From: Patescibacteria group bacterium
GTDB lineage: Bacteria; Patescibacteriota; Patescibacteriia; UBA9570
DNA length: 40,867 nt
Assembly (NCBI GenBank): GCA_024277435.1
Contig: JAJRVJ010000022.1
Location: 1-40,867, forward strand
Direction of reading: 5' to 3'
Shown: piece after piece, positions 1-8,502 of the stretch
How positions within the stretch are numbered: the first letter of the stretch is position 1
Layout of the letters: the number at the start of each line of letters is the position of its first letter
Notes under the pieces: model-generated
The model's database searches: none
Seen by the model: only the letters and a program-made list of their open reading frames with translations
What the model was told of the DNA's origin: nothing
Made by a program: the position numbers and the translations under genes

Positions 1-84
1 AGCGCACTTTGGACAATAAGGATTGTTTCGTTTTTTTTATCATAATTAGCTTCTTAACAGGTTAAACAATGTATTTGAAGCTAA

Positions 85-453
85 TCATAGCAGAGAAAAC
101 GACTTTTTACGCGCCCAAAATGAAACGGTCTCCTTCGTGCTGCTGAAGCAGCCAGAGCGCCTGCTGCACTGGCTCCGCCGCAACTCCGGGGAACGCTGAT
201 GTGCACCATCCCTGATCACCCTCACGCCACTCACCAGAGCCCGCGCCTGGCAAACCATCTTCTGCACGGCCGCCCCAACGGCCTGCGGGCTGGCCTGCGC
301 CAGGCTCAGGTGCTGCTGGTAGATGTCAGCAAGGATCACCCTGAGGTGATCCTTGGCCTCCCCTTCATTGGAGCGGCCGGCGTAGTGATGATGATCAGCA
401 GGATCCCGGGTGCGAAAGCGCTGCACCGCCGCTTCGGCCTGGTGCACTGGCAT
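85..453 (-). CDS. Possible foreign gene fragment, unknown function
   Basis: This is a 122-codon frame. Its upstream two thirds have strongly G/C-ending codons and a plausible amino-acid mix (Ala/Gln/Arg-rich, with AGRSNEGEAKDHLRV-like stretches). The last ~30 codons run into AT-rich sequence and look like accidental extension. No Shine-Dalgarno or promoter is visible before the ATG, and I recognise no family. A competing plus-strand frame (199-471) covers much of the same DNA, and GC-rich DNA readily keeps several frames open, so this may be a chance ORF. If real, it is probably a truncated gene from a high-GC donor. Confidence 0.3.
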   Translation of the reverse strand: MPVHQAEAAVQRFRTRDPADHHHYAGRSNEGEAKDHLRVILADIYQQHLSLAQASPQAVGAAVQKMVCQARALVSGVRVIRDGAHQRSPELRRSQCSRRSGCFSSTKETVSFWARKKSFSLL

Positions 454-507
454 CAGAACGCGGGTACGTGAGGACAGAATAGTATTCTACCCCTGTCTGG
501 AGGAACC

Positions 508-551
508 GGTGTTCCAGGACGGTTGGCATCCCCACCACCGTCCTGGACACC
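508..551. repeat. Long imperfect inverted repeat at the edge of the GC-rich island
   Basis: Left arm ggtgttccaggacgg (508-522) pairs with right arm ccgtcctggacacc (538-551), giving 14 base pairs with a single bulged T and a 15-base loop. No T-tract follows on either strand, so a simple Rho-independent terminator is unlikely. The right arm contains the TGGACA that serves as the -35 of the putative nif3 promoter, so the structure could be an operator or a relic of a mobile-element end. Confidence 0.6.
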
Positions 552-572
552 ACCGCACAAACAACATATACT
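544..572 (+). promoter_or_regulatory. Putative sigma70-type promoter for nif3-like/ruvB
   Basis: TGGACA (544-549), 17 bp, TATACT (567-572). Transcription would start near 579, and the RNA would begin with the hairpin aagcgcc-acaat-ggcgctt (580-598). That hairpin also contains the ATG of the longer ORF-track start at 589, which argues against that start. Confidence 0.55.
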
Positions 573-624
573 ATAGACAAGCGCCACAATGGCGCTTTTA
601 ATACTCATAATTATTTTTGAACCT

Positions 625-1635
625 ATGATGACCGTACAAGAACTTTACGACTTAGCTATTAAACTTGGTATCGAATCCGATCCACGTGGCACTACCTTTG
701 TAAAACGCCAACTAAAGAAACAAGCAGAAGAGTACGATAAACTCTCCAAAGATAAGAAGCAATATTTCGATAAAGAATATCTTACTAACCCATATTCAGA
801 TACAAGAATTCTCTATGCACCAAATACAGATATAAAAGTTAAAAAAATATTTGCTGGTATCGATTGTAATGAATCCGAATTACTACTAGCCGATCGGCTT
901 GGAGATATCGATGCGGTAATTTCTCATCATCCAGAAGGTATCGCCTTGGCAGACCTACATACGGTAATGGATTTACAAATTGAAATGTTAGAACGTGCTG
1001 GGGTGCCTGTACATATTGCTGAAGGTTTATTAGAAGGTAGAATTGGTGAAGTTGGTCGTGGTTTACTTCCAGTAAATGATCAGAAGCCAGTTGATGTAGC
1101 TCGGTTATTAAATATTCCATTCCTTAATACACATACCGTTACTGATAACATGGTAACAATGTTTATCGAAGATCTTCTTACAAAAAATAAAAAGAATATT
1201 GATACCGTTGGTGATATTATGGACATATTAATGGAACAACCTGAATATCAAAAAGCTACGAAAATTAAATCCGGTCCACAAATTTTCCTAGGCTCACGCA
1301 AACGTCGTACTGGTCGAATCGCTGTCACAGAAATGACTGGTGGAACAAATGGATCTAAAGAAATGTTTGAACAACTATCACGCGCCGGCGTTGGCACAGT
1401 TATTGGAATGCATATGCGTGAAGATTACAAGAAGGAAGCAAGCAAGCACCATATTAATGTAGTAATTGCTGGCCATATGTCATCCGATTCTCTTGGTATG
1501 AACTTACTGCTCGATCAGTATGAAAAACGTGGTGTAGAAATTGTACCAGTTGGTGGACTTATCCGCGTAAGCCGGCTAAAAACTAAAAAAGCTCCTGTAA
1601 AAAAGAAAAAGTCCGCTTCAAAAAAACGTAAATAG
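625..1635 (+). CDS. NIF3-like (DUF34) dinuclear metal-centre protein
   Basis: This is a 336-residue member of the NIF3/DUF34 family, a widespread, poorly understood group of hexameric proteins with a dinuclear metal site; no firm reaction is known. Visible family marks are the paired histidines in ISHHPEG at about residues 99-105 and the late GHMSSDSLGMN segment, where the second set of metal ligands is expected. The N-terminal ~70 residues and the Lys-rich tail (KKAPVKKKKSASKKRK) lie outside the core. I chose the ATG pair at 625/628; the track's start at 589 lies inside a 5' hairpin loop and would add an unlikely hydrophobic leader. No Shine-Dalgarno is seen. ruvB follows 15 bp later, so the two are likely co-transcribed from the promoter at 544-572. 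Confidence 0.85.
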   Translation: MMTVQELYDLAIKLGIESDPRGTTFVKRQLKKQAEEYDKLSKDKKQYFDKEYLTNPYSDTRILYAPNTDIKVKKIFAGIDCNESELLLADRLGDIDAVISHHPEGIALADLHTVMDLQIEMLERAGVPVHIAEGLLEGRIGEVGRGLLPVNDQKPVDVARLLNIPFLNTHTVTDNMVTMFIEDLLTKNKKNIDTVGDIMDILMEQPEYQKATKIKSGPQIFLGSRKRRTGRIAVTEMTGGTNGSKEMFEQLSRAGVGTVIGMHMREDYKKEASKHHINVVIAGHMSSDSLGMNLLLDQYEKRGVEIVPVGGLIRVSRLKTKKAPVKKKKSASKKRK

Positions 1636-1650
1636 TCACACGCAACGTAG

Positions 1651-2697
1651 ATGAGTATTGAGCCTACCACTAATAATCCTGATCGCATTATCAGCCCTGT
1701 TCAAAAAGATGAAGACGGTAGCCTTGATACAAGTTTACGGCCACAGGTACTAAAAGAATACATTGGCCAAGAACACATCAAAAATAATCTTGAAATATTG
1801 ATAGAAGCTGCCAAGCAACGCAATGAGGCGGTAGATCATGTGTTACTACATGGTGGCCCTGGTTTAGGTAAAACAACCCTAGCGCATATCATCTCCAAAG
1901 AAATGAATGTGCAAATTCGCGCTACCAGCGGCCCAGCTATAGAACGTGCTGGAGACCTTGCAGCCATTCTTACAAATCTTAATGAAGGTGATATCTTATT
2001 CATTGATGAAATTCACCGGCTTCATAAAACCATTGAAGAAATCCTGTATCCCGCAATGGAAGATTTTGCCTTAGATATGGTTGTAGGTAAAGGCCCTAGT
2101 GCCCGTACTGTGCGATTAGATTTACCGCGCTTTACTGTTATCGGTGCCACTACACGCATGAGCTTACTTTCATCTCCGCTGCGAGATCGCTTTGGAGCGC
2201 ATTATAAATTTGAATTCTACCAACCTGAAGAGATGACAGATATTGTAGAGCGTTCTGCTAAGATTTTAGATGTACAACTTAGCTCAGAGGCACATGGCCT
2301 TATTGCAAAACGTTCACGCAGCACACCACGAATTGCGAATCGCCTATTACGACGTGTACGTGATTACGCACAAGTAAAAAGTGAAGATACTGTTGTGGCT
2401 CAAGATATTGCTAGCCAAGCCCTCGATATGCTCAATGTTGATGAGCTAGGCTTAGATAACACCGACCGTAAATTACTGAGTACAATTATAAAAACCTTTA
2501 ACGGTGGGCCAGTTGGCATTCAAACGCTGGCAGCTAGCATTGGTGAAGACGTCGATACCTTAGAAACTGTGTATGAACCATTCTTAATGCAAATGGGATT
2601 CCTGGCTCGCACACCACGCGGGCGAGTAGCTACCGAAGCTGCGTACGCACATCTTGGTATTCAACCACCGGTTGATACCCAAAATAAGTTGATTTAA
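1651..2697 (+). CDS. ruvB: Holliday junction branch migration ATPase RuvB
   Basis: RuvB is the hexameric AAA+ motor that, with RuvA, drives branch migration of Holliday junctions in recombinational repair. The protein has 348 residues, the usual length. Walker A is GGPGLGKTT at about residues 68-76, Walker B is ILFIDEIHR near 120, the sensor segment is [18 protein letters not shown], and the C-terminal winged-helix domain ends with the typical TPRGRVAT motif. It lies 15 bp after the nif3-like gene, and no Shine-Dalgarno precedes the ATG. ruvA and ruvC are not in this window. Confidence 0.97.
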   Translation: MSIEPTTNNPDRIISPVQKDEDGSLDTSLRPQVLKEYIGQEHIKNNLEILIEAAKQRNEAVDHVLLHGGPGLGKTTLAHIISKEMNVQIRATSGPAIERAGDLAAILTNLNEGDILFIDEIHRLHKTIEEILYPAMEDFALDMVVGKGPSARTVRLDLPRFTVIGATTRMSLLSSPLRDRFGAHYKFEFYQPEEMTDIVERSAKILDVQLSSEAHGLIAKRSRSTPRIANRLLRRVRDYAQVKSEDTVVAQDIASQALDMLNVDELGLDNTDRKLLSTIIKTFNGGPVGIQTLAASIGEDVDTLETVYEPFLMQMGFLARTPRGRVATEAAYAHLGIQPPVDTQNKLI

Positions 2698-2718
2698 TGC
2701 CCTACCTACAGCTATACT
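2689..2718 (+). promoter_or_regulatory. Putative promoter with -10 next to the ATG of the 84-aa membrane protein
   Basis: TTGATT (2689-2694) overlaps the end of ruvB. It is followed by 18 bp and TATACT (2713-2718). Only nine bases separate the -10 box from the ATG at 2728, so the transcript would be leaderless or nearly so. Confidence 0.5.
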
Positions 2719-2727
2719 GAATACTGT

Positions 2728-2982
2728 ATGGATATCCCATATTACATTTTTGCCATAATTTACATTATTATCCTTGTGCTCTATTTTGCATTTGTCTTTT
2801 TTAGTGTATATCATATGATTCGATTTGGATTTTATGATTTTGTTGCAAAGCTCCATACAGCACTACTCGCGAGCGTTGTTGCTGTAGTACTGATATTCAC
2901 TATGCTATTTTTGCGTGACATACAATGGGCTGAAACATTTTCGGTATTGGATAATCTAACAACTGTTGAATTACCCTTTTAA
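2728..2982 (+). CDS. Small membrane protein, unknown
   Basis: This is an 84-residue protein I do not recognise. It has two hydrophobic segments: roughly residues 5-30 (Ile/Tyr/Phe-rich, ending before HMIRFG) and residues 45-65 (LLASVVAVVLIFTMLFL). It ends two bases before the next ORF, a bacterial PH-domain membrane protein, so the two are probably translated together and may act together. A -10 box lies just upstream of its ATG. The codon usage matches the neighbouring genes, which supports it as real despite its size. Confidence 0.75.
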   Translation: MDIPYYIFAIIYIIILVLYFAFVFFSVYHMIRFGFYDFVAKLHTALLASVVAVVLIFTMLFLRDIQWAETFSVLDNLTTVELPF

Positions 2983-2984
2983 TT

Positions 2985-3614
2985 ATGGAAGAACACTACA
3001 CCGTACAACGATTATTTCCTGGCCAACGCCCTAATGAGCACGTGATAATTATTTTGCGGCGCCATTGGACTATTTGGTTTAATTATATAGCGCAACTTGT
3101 ATTATTTAATATATTACCAATTGCGGCGCTTATCTTCCTGTACTATGTTTTAGATTGGAGTCCATCACCAGAAGGGCCTATCTATATTGGTTTAGTATTG
3201 TTGTTATCGATGTATTATCTTGGAGCATGGTTAATGTACTTTCATTCATTTGTAGATTATCGATTGGATACCTGGATTCTTACTGATCAACGGATTATTA
3301 ATACAGAACAACAAGGCCTATTCGATCGCATTATCTCTGAACTGAATATTGAAAAAGTGCAGGATGTTACCTCAGAAATACATGGCCATGCGCAAACATT
3401 TTTAGATTTCGGTAATGTCTATATTCAAACAGCTGGCGAAAAACAACGTTTCATATTTCAACACGTTCCACATCCAGAAGAAGTTTCACGCTTAGTTATT
3501 CGTGCGCATGAATCAGCTATACGCAATCAACACATGGAACTTTATTTAGCTGCTAACAAAGCCGAGCGAGATCAACAAATAGAACAAAAACATAATGCCA
3601 CACCTAACGGTTAA
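2985..3614 (+). CDS. Membrane protein with bacterial PH-like (bPH2/YdbS-type) domain
   Basis: The protein has 209 residues. Two hydrophobic helices lie at about residues 33-57 and 67-88, followed by a cytoplasmic domain that starts with DTWILTDQRIINTEQQGLF. That pattern is characteristic of the bPH2 (YdbS/YdbT) family, whose molecular role is unknown; a membrane or envelope stress function is often guessed. The C-terminal ~40 residues are polar and charged. Its 3' end overlaps the start of queA by 20 bases in another frame, indicating translational linkage. Confidence 0.8.
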   Translation: MEEHYTVQRLFPGQRPNEHVIIILRRHWTIWFNYIAQLVLFNILPIAALIFLYYVLDWSPSPEGPIYIGLVLLLSMYYLGAWLMYFHSFVDYRLDTWILTDQRIINTEQQGLFDRIISELNIEKVQDVTSEIHGHAQTFLDFGNVYIQTAGEKQRFIFQHVPHPEEVSRLVIRAHESAIRNQHMELYLAANKAERDQQIEQKHNATPNG

Positions 3615-4608
3615 CGATTTTGACTATCACCTGCCTGAGGGTTTAATCGCTCAGCATCCAGTGCGTCCACGTGACCACTCACGTTTAATGATGGTACTAC
3701 CAGATTCTGGTTTAATTTCGCATCGCCGATTTTATGATTGCGTGGATTGGTTAAATCCAGGAGATGTACTTGTACTGAATGATTCAAAAGTGATCCCCGC
3801 TCGATTAATTGGAAAAAAATCTACTGGAGGTAAAGCAGAAATTTTCTTACTGCGAGAACTACAAGCCAACGAATGGGAATGCCTGATTGGCGCCACTAGG
3901 GTGCAGCCTGGGATGGATGTATTATTAGATGCTGGATTTATAGGAAAAGTAATAATGCCCTTCTCGGATTCTACATGGCGCGTACAATTTAATAAGGATA
4001 ACATCACGTCCATTGGCGTGATTCCATTACCTCCGTATATTACGGAATCTAATGACATGATAGATTATCAAACTGTCTATGCTCGTGAAGAAGGATCCGT
4101 AGCTGCTCCAACTGCTGGATTACATTTTACAAAAGATTTATTACACAAAGTACAAAAACAAGGCGTGCATATTGCTAGTGTTACCCTTCATGTTGGTATG
4201 GGTACCTTTACCCCTGTAAAAACAGATGATTTATCCGATCATGTAATGCACAAAGAATACGCAACCATTCCACAAGCTACTGCAGAACTTATTGCTGAAG
4301 CTAAAGCTAATGGTAAGCGTGTTATTGCTGTAGGCACAACTTCGGCGCGTACCCTGGAAGCATTTCATGGAAAAGCTCATAGTGATTGGGTAGATTTATT
4401 TATTACGCCCGGCTATTCCTTTAATACAATTTCTGGAATGATTACGAATTTTCATTTACCAAAATCTACACTACTTATGCTCGTAGCAGCTTTTGCTGGC
4501 AAAGATTTAATGGACAAAGCCTATCAAACCGCCATTTCGGAAGGATATCGATTTTATAGCTTCGGCGACGCAATGATGATTTTGCACAATCAGCGCCAGA
4601 GCCGATGA
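3595..4608 (+). CDS. queA: S-adenosylmethionine:tRNA ribosyltransferase-isomerase
   Basis: QueA transfers and isomerises the ribosyl group of SAM onto 7-aminomethyl-7-deazaguanine in tRNA, giving epoxyqueuosine at the wobble position of GUN anticodons. The protein has 337 residues, a normal length. Family blocks visible include LNDSKVIPARLIGKK, AAPTAGLHFT, VGMGTFTPVK, GTTSARTLEAFHG and TNFHLPKSTLLMLV. No other queuosine genes are in this window. The start overlaps the upstream bPH2 gene by 20 bases. The gene ends in TGA, one of two clear TGA stops here, and its last 19 bases overlap the convergent SpoIID-like gene. Confidence 0.97.
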   Translation: MPHLTVNDFDYHLPEGLIAQHPVRPRDHSRLMMVLPDSGLISHRRFYDCVDWLNPGDVLVLNDSKVIPARLIGKKSTGGKAEIFLLRELQANEWECLIGATRVQPGMDVLLDAGFIGKVIMPFSDSTWRVQFNKDNITSIGVIPLPPYITESNDMIDYQTVYAREEGSVAAPTAGLHFTKDLLHKVQKQGVHIASVTLHVGMGTFTPVKTDDLSDHVMHKEYATIPQATAELIAEAKANGKRVIAVGTTSARTLEAFHGKAHSDWVDLFITPGYSFNTISGMITNFHLPKSTLLMLVAAFAGKDLMDKAYQTAISEGYRFYSFGDAMMILHNQRQSR

Positions 4609-5807
4609 ATAGTTACATCGGTATAATAATATTTCAAAATTTTCTTCCAACCCCAGTTTTCATTTTCTGCAAACCATCGTGCACCAAGTGCGCTCATACC
4701 AACTCCATGACCGGTTAGTGGTTCGCCTACACAGCAAGGATCTGCAACTGATACTAAATATGCTCGTTCACCAGCCCACACTTCCGACCACGCTCGTGTA
4801 CGGCCATCACTCTTAGAATAATAGGGTGTTACTACCGGCTCACCATTATAATGCACAATACGGCCACGCGTTTCTTTTACCGCCTGTACAATATTAGGAG
4901 CTCGTTTAGTAAAACCATATCCACGATATACTTGATCGTTGGCTGTACCACTTAATAGATATGGCTTATCCGGATATTTTGTTGGATATTGATAGTGATA
5001 ATATACATACGTTCGCGCGGCTGTCATAAGCGCTTTCAAATATGCCTTATCATTATCATCGCCAGCCTCAGCAATACCTTGTAAATAATTTTCAATTTTC
5101 AATTCATTCACAACATCCTCTCCATTCACTTCAATGGTTCCATAAAATTCATTGTCGTTCAGTGTTACATCCCAGCTTGGTCGATTTTCATAGTTCGTAA
5201 TAGTGGAAATTTTATTACCACGCACTGGCACTACACGCACAGCTTGATCGGTGATTAATTTCCACGATCCGCGCCGAACAATATATTGTTCTGTATCTGG
5301 GTTATATTTTATTTTAACAAGCCTGTTTTTCTTGATACGTTTACGCACTTCTCCATCTTCCGTAATAATATCTGCGCGACCATTTACCATTATTTTTACC
5401 GCTTCAGTAGTTTCGTATAATCCAATGCGAATGCTCGGACGTTTTACCCGCGCAGGCTGTGCTCCTGCAGGTGGAACTCCTGGTGTTCCAATAATACTAA
5501 TACGTGTTTCAACACGCGGCGCCGCTGCACCATAGCTAAGGGATGAATATGGTAAATGTGGTTGAATCTCATAATCAACTGCTTCGGGTAACGTTGGTAC
5601 ACTTCCAAAATCTCCAACATATCCAGAACGTAACATTGAATAGGATTGCGATACACTTACTTCACCAGCTTTCGCGGCCTCCACCCCTAATAATGCTCGC
5701 ATGAGCATTGATTTTGTGATACTAAAAAAACCGATTCCTACAACAATGCAGACACCGGCTAAAGCCAATGTAATCGCTAGATTCCATTTAGCGTTACGTA
5801 CGATCAT
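4590..5807 (-). CDS. SpoIID/LytB-domain envelope protein
   Basis: With the ATG at 5807 the protein has 405 residues, with one N-terminal transmembrane segment at about residues 10-32. The ORF-track start at 5897 is a TTG that lies in the -35 box of a good promoter, so it is rejected. The C-terminal half carries the SpoIID signature: ENYLQGIAEAG, LKALMTAARTYVYYH, SGTANDQVYRGYG, a PYYSKSDGRTRAWSEVW segment, and HGVGMSALGARWFAE. SpoIID proteins cleave glycan strands of peptidoglycan (known for spore formers). Homologues in non-sporulating bacteria probably remodel the wall, and that is the likely role here. It ends in TGA and converges on queA with a 19-bp overlap. Confidence 0.88.
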   Translation of the reverse strand: MIVRNAKWNLAITLALAGVCIVVGIGFFSITKSMLMRALLGVEAAKAGEVSVSQSYSMLRSGYVGDFGSVPTLPEAVDYEIQPHLPYSSLSYGAAAPRVETRISIIGTPGVPPAGAQPARVKRPSIRIGLYETTEAVKIMVNGRADIITEDGEVRKRIKKNRLVKIKYNPDTEQYIVRRGSWKLITDQAVRVVPVRGNKISTITNYENRPSWDVTLNDNEFYGTIEVNGEDVVNELKIENYLQGIAEAGDDNDKAYLKALMTAARTYVYYHYQYPTKYPDKPYLLSGTANDQVYRGYGFTKRAPNIVQAVKETRGRIVHYNGEPVVTPYYSKSDGRTRAWSEVWAGERAYLVSVADPCCVGEPLTGHGVGMSALGARWFAENENWGWKKILKYYYTDVTIHRLWR

Positions 5808-5868
5808 GTGAGTTGGTTTTTGTTTATTTTTTACGTCCGCATAGGTTTTTATATGCGATTGTGGACTA

Positions 5869-5897
5869 ATTTTAGCAGAAAAATAGGCTTTCGTCAA
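5869..5897 (-). promoter_or_regulatory. Promoter of the SpoIID-like gene
   Basis: Read on the minus strand: TTGACG (5892-5897), 17 bp, TAAAAT (5869-5874). The start point is expected near 5862, giving a ~55-base leader to the ATG at 5807. The -35 box coincides with the TTG used as start in the ORF track. Confidence 0.65.
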
Positions 5898-5930
5898 GTC
5901 TGGTAGTATGGTATAGTTACGCTTGATTTT

Positions 5931-7376
5931 ATGTCGTTATTACGCAAAGTAGCGCAAAATACTGCTCTACAATTTATTGGAAAAATTCTTGGAACATTGC
6001 TCGGCTTAGGAGCAACTATTTTGTTATTACGATACTTAGGTGACGAACGGTATGGTAATTACACAACTGCCATAGTATACCTCCAGCTCTTTGGCATCTT
6101 AATGGATTTAGGTTTATACATTGTATTATTGAAACACATTTCCGGGCCGGAGAATAAAGATGGTAAACTACTCAATAATATTATTACGATGCGAGCGCTT
6201 ACCGCGGTTATATTCTTAGTAATAGCATGTAGCCTCATTTGGTTTATTCCAACCTATCCAACAATAGTGAAATGGGCCGTAATGGTTGTGGCCGTGAATT
6301 TCTTTTTTATCACCATGAACCAATTACTCATTGCTGTGTATCAAAAACATTTAGCCATGGGATTAGTTGCTATCGCAGAAGTTTCTGGAAAAACACTTTT
6401 ATTCCTAAGTACGCTGGTAGTTATCTATGTACTGAAAGGTGACTTATTATGGGTGATGCTTACTGTTGCACTTGGAGGCTTTGTAAACTTTTTAGTATTA
6501 TGGCTTGGTCTACGTAAATACACGCGCATTCATGCAGCATTTGATTTATCAATGTGGAAGCGGGTACTAAAAGAAAGTTGGCCAGTTGCATTATCAATTG
6601 GCTTAAATCTTATTTACTTCAAAGCCGATACAATTATTCTTAGTCACTGTCGTACACAAGCAGAGGTTGGCATTTATGGAGCGCCGTATAAAATGTTGGA
6701 AGTAATTATTACATTACCTGCCATGATAGTAGGTTTAGTAATGCCTATGCTAGGTAAAACATTCAACGAACAACGAGCGGATGATTTTAAGCAATTATAC
6801 CGGCGTTCATTCAATGCTCTTAGCATGATTGCTATTCCACTTATTATTGGAACTCAAATGGTAGCATTTCCTGTAATGAGATTAATTGCTGGGGAAGAGT
6901 TTACAAGTAACATTACAGACCTAGGGTACTTACTGCAAATTCTCATCTTTGCTGTTGGTGTAATATTTGTTGGCACCCTCACTGGATACCTTGTGGTAAT
7001 AGTGAATCGTCAAAAAGAAATGCTATGGGGTTATGGCACCGTGGCATTAACTGCACTATTTGCCTACCTCTATTTCATTCCAAAATATGGATATTACGGA
7101 GCTGCTAGCGTAACAGTGTATTCAGAATTCATGATTACGTTAATTGGAATATTCATTGTCTATCGTGCTACTAAAGTATTACCAGCTCTATGGATACCAG
7201 TGCGTGTACTTATGGCTAGTGCCATTATGGCTACCGCTCTCTTCCTATTAAAAGACATCAGCGTAATTCTCTCTATACCTATAGCTATAGTTGTATACGG
7301 CGTTGCGTTAATTCTCGTAAGAGCAGTTAGCCGTGAAGAAGTTCGATCAATCTTAACTATCCGTAAGAATGTCTAA
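5931..7376 (+). CDS. Polysaccharide/oligosaccharide flippase (Wzx/MATE-like)
   Basis: The protein has 481 residues, almost entirely hydrophobic, with about 12-14 predicted membrane helices. The N-terminus fits the polysaccharide biosynthesis flippase family: RKVAQNTALQFIGKILGT, then RYLGDERYGNYTTAIVYLQLFGILMDLG. Wzx proteins move lipid-linked sugar repeat units across the membrane before polymerisation. It is the first gene of an overlapping set with a GT4 glycosyltransferase and two O-antigen ligase-type proteins, which supports this role. A TATAGT box lies 13 bp before the ATG with a poor -35; the promoter is shared back-to-back with the divergent SpoIID-like gene. Confidence 0.88.
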   Translation: MSLLRKVAQNTALQFIGKILGTLLGLGATILLLRYLGDERYGNYTTAIVYLQLFGILMDLGLYIVLLKHISGPENKDGKLLNNIITMRALTAVIFLVIACSLIWFIPTYPTIVKWAVMVVAVNFFFITMNQLLIAVYQKHLAMGLVAIAEVSGKTLLFLSTLVVIYVLKGDLLWVMLTVALGGFVNFLVLWLGLRKYTRIHAAFDLSMWKRVLKESWPVALSIGLNLIYFKADTIILSHCRTQAEVGIYGAPYKMLEVIITLPAMIVGLVMPMLGKTFNEQRADDFKQLYRRSFNALSMIAIPLIIGTQMVAFPVMRLIAGEEFTSNITDLGYLLQILIFAVGVIFVGTLTGYLVVIVNRQKEMLWGYGTVALTALFAYLYFIPKYGYYGAASVTVYSEFMITLIGIFIVYRATKVLPALWIPVRVLMASAIMATALFLLKDISVILSIPIAIVVYGVALILVRAVSREEVRSILTIRKNV

Positions 7377-8502
7377 GAATAATCGAAATGTTTTAATGTT
7401 TAAGTTTCCGTTCTCCTCTACATATGGTGGGGGTGAGAAGCATACTATTACCCTTGTTGAAAACTTGCGAGAGAAACATAATTTTTATCTTGTTTCAACA
7501 TGCTCTGTATTAGTCCCAGAGTTCAAAAAACGAAAATGGAATGTTGAAGAAATCTGGGCTGGCACAGAACCGGTTACTGCACGAGCGCTACTACTCTTCT
7601 TTTTTACAAGTCCGTATATATTACTAAGCTTGCTACACACACTACTCAAGTATCGTCGTAAACATAATGTAGACACCCTCTATTGTTTATCTCTCACAGA
7701 AAAAGTATTACTAACACCATGGGCGCGCTTATTGGGTATCCATGTTATTTGGGTTGAACATCTACAAATTGAACGGTGGCTACTAAAAAGCCCGCTGCGC
7801 TTTCTCTATATACTATGGTCTCGCTTTGCTACAATAGTTACTGTTGTGAATGCAGTAAAGGAACAACTCATGAACATCGGCGTTCCAGAATCATCAATAA
7901 CCGTAATATATAATTCAGTAAACGTGCAATCATTTACCCCACATCCAACAGATCCAGAACGTATTAGAAGTGCATTCAATATTGTATTTATCGGGCGCCT
8001 AGCCAAAGAAAAGGGTATTGATGATTTATTGCGAGCTATTGAACCGCTACGCTCTCGCATTCCACACCTACACCTAAATATTGTTGGGCAAGGTAAGTGG
8101 AAAGACGGCTTAACGCAAATGATACAAGACATGGATCTTACAAAACATGTAACATTGCGGGGTTTTCAAGATGATGTACATACATGGTTAGCAAATTCTG
8201 ATGTACTAGTGCTGCCATCTACCCGCAGAGAAACATTTGGCATTGTATTAGCAGAAGCCCTTGCCACACTTACTCCTGTTGTAGCAACTAAGGTAAGTGG
8301 CATTCCGGAAGTAGTTGGAAAATATGGCTGGCTAGTAGAACCAGAGCATCCCGAGCAAATAGCTGCGGCACTACAAGATGTATATGATAATTATATCCAC
8401 GCTATCGAACGCACAAAACAAGGACGCCTACGTGTGCTAGAATTATTTCGAGAAGACAGAATGATATCAGAATATGACTCACTCCTGGTCCAAAATTCAT
8501 AA
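7369..8502 (+). CDS. GT4-family glycosyltransferase
   Basis: The 377-residue protein has the GT-B fold of group 1 (GT4) retaining glycosyltransferases. The N-terminal acceptor domain starts MFKFPFSSTYGGGEKHTI, with the Gly-rich loop. The C-terminal nucleotide-sugar domain shows GRLAKEKGIDDLLRAI and the E-x7-E-type block VLPSTRRETFGIVLAEALA. It probably adds a sugar to a lipid-linked oligosaccharide at the cytoplasmic membrane; donor and acceptor cannot be told. It overlaps the flippase by 8 bases and the next gene by 29, so all are co-translated in one operon. Confidence 0.9.
   Translation: MSKNNRNVLMFKFPFSSTYGGGEKHTITLVENLREKHNFYLVSTCSVLVPEFKKRKWNVEEIWAGTEPVTARALLLFFFTSPYILLSLLHTLLKYRRKHNVDTLYCLSLTEKVLLTPWARLLGIHVIWVEHLQIERWLLKSPLRFLYILWSRFATIVTVVNAVKEQLMNIGVPESSITVIYNSVNVQSFTPHPTDPERIRSAFNIVFIGRLAKEKGIDDLLRAIEPLRSRIPHLHLNIVGQGKWKDGLTQMIQDMDLTKHVTLRGFQDDVHTWLANSDVLVLPSTRRETFGIVLAEALATLTPVVATKVSGIPEVVGKYGWLVEPEHPEQIAAALQDVYDNYIHAIERTKQGRLRVLELFREDRMISEYDSLLVQNS

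Larger units (their letters stand above)
1..624. other. Segment without a confident gene; GC-rich foreign island (~110-560)
   Basis: The first ~105 bases are AT-rich and contain an inverted repeat (ttagcttc at 46-53, gaagctaa at 77-84). From about 110 to 560 the base composition becomes GC-rich, quite unlike the adjacent nif3/ruvB genes. Three overlapping open frames cross this island: one on the minus strand (85-453), one on the plus strand (199-471), and a short unreported plus frame ending at the TGA near 199 with GC-rich codons. None has a recognisable domain or a Shine-Dalgarno sequence. The island ends in a long hairpin (508-551) and then the promoter of the nif3 gene. It may be horizontally acquired DNA, a decayed gene or an assembly join; the sequence alone does not decide. 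Confidence 0.6.

Noticed and set aside
508-551. Integron attC site
   Set aside because: The imperfect palindrome with a bulged base is attC-like, but no RYYYAAC/GTTRRRY boxes flank it and no integrase is present.
580-598. Rho-independent terminator
   Set aside because: The short stem is followed by a weak T-run and lies directly after a good promoter; it is more likely a 5'-UTR hairpin of the nif3 transcript.
589-624. Longer start of the nif3-like ORF
   Set aside because: The ATG at 589 lies in the loop of a 5' hairpin, and the added residues are not family-like; the ATG pair at 625/628 fits.
4590-4608. Frameshift or misannotation at the queA/SpoIID-like junction
   Set aside because: Both genes have complete conserved C-termini; a 19-bp convergent overlap is simply tight packing.
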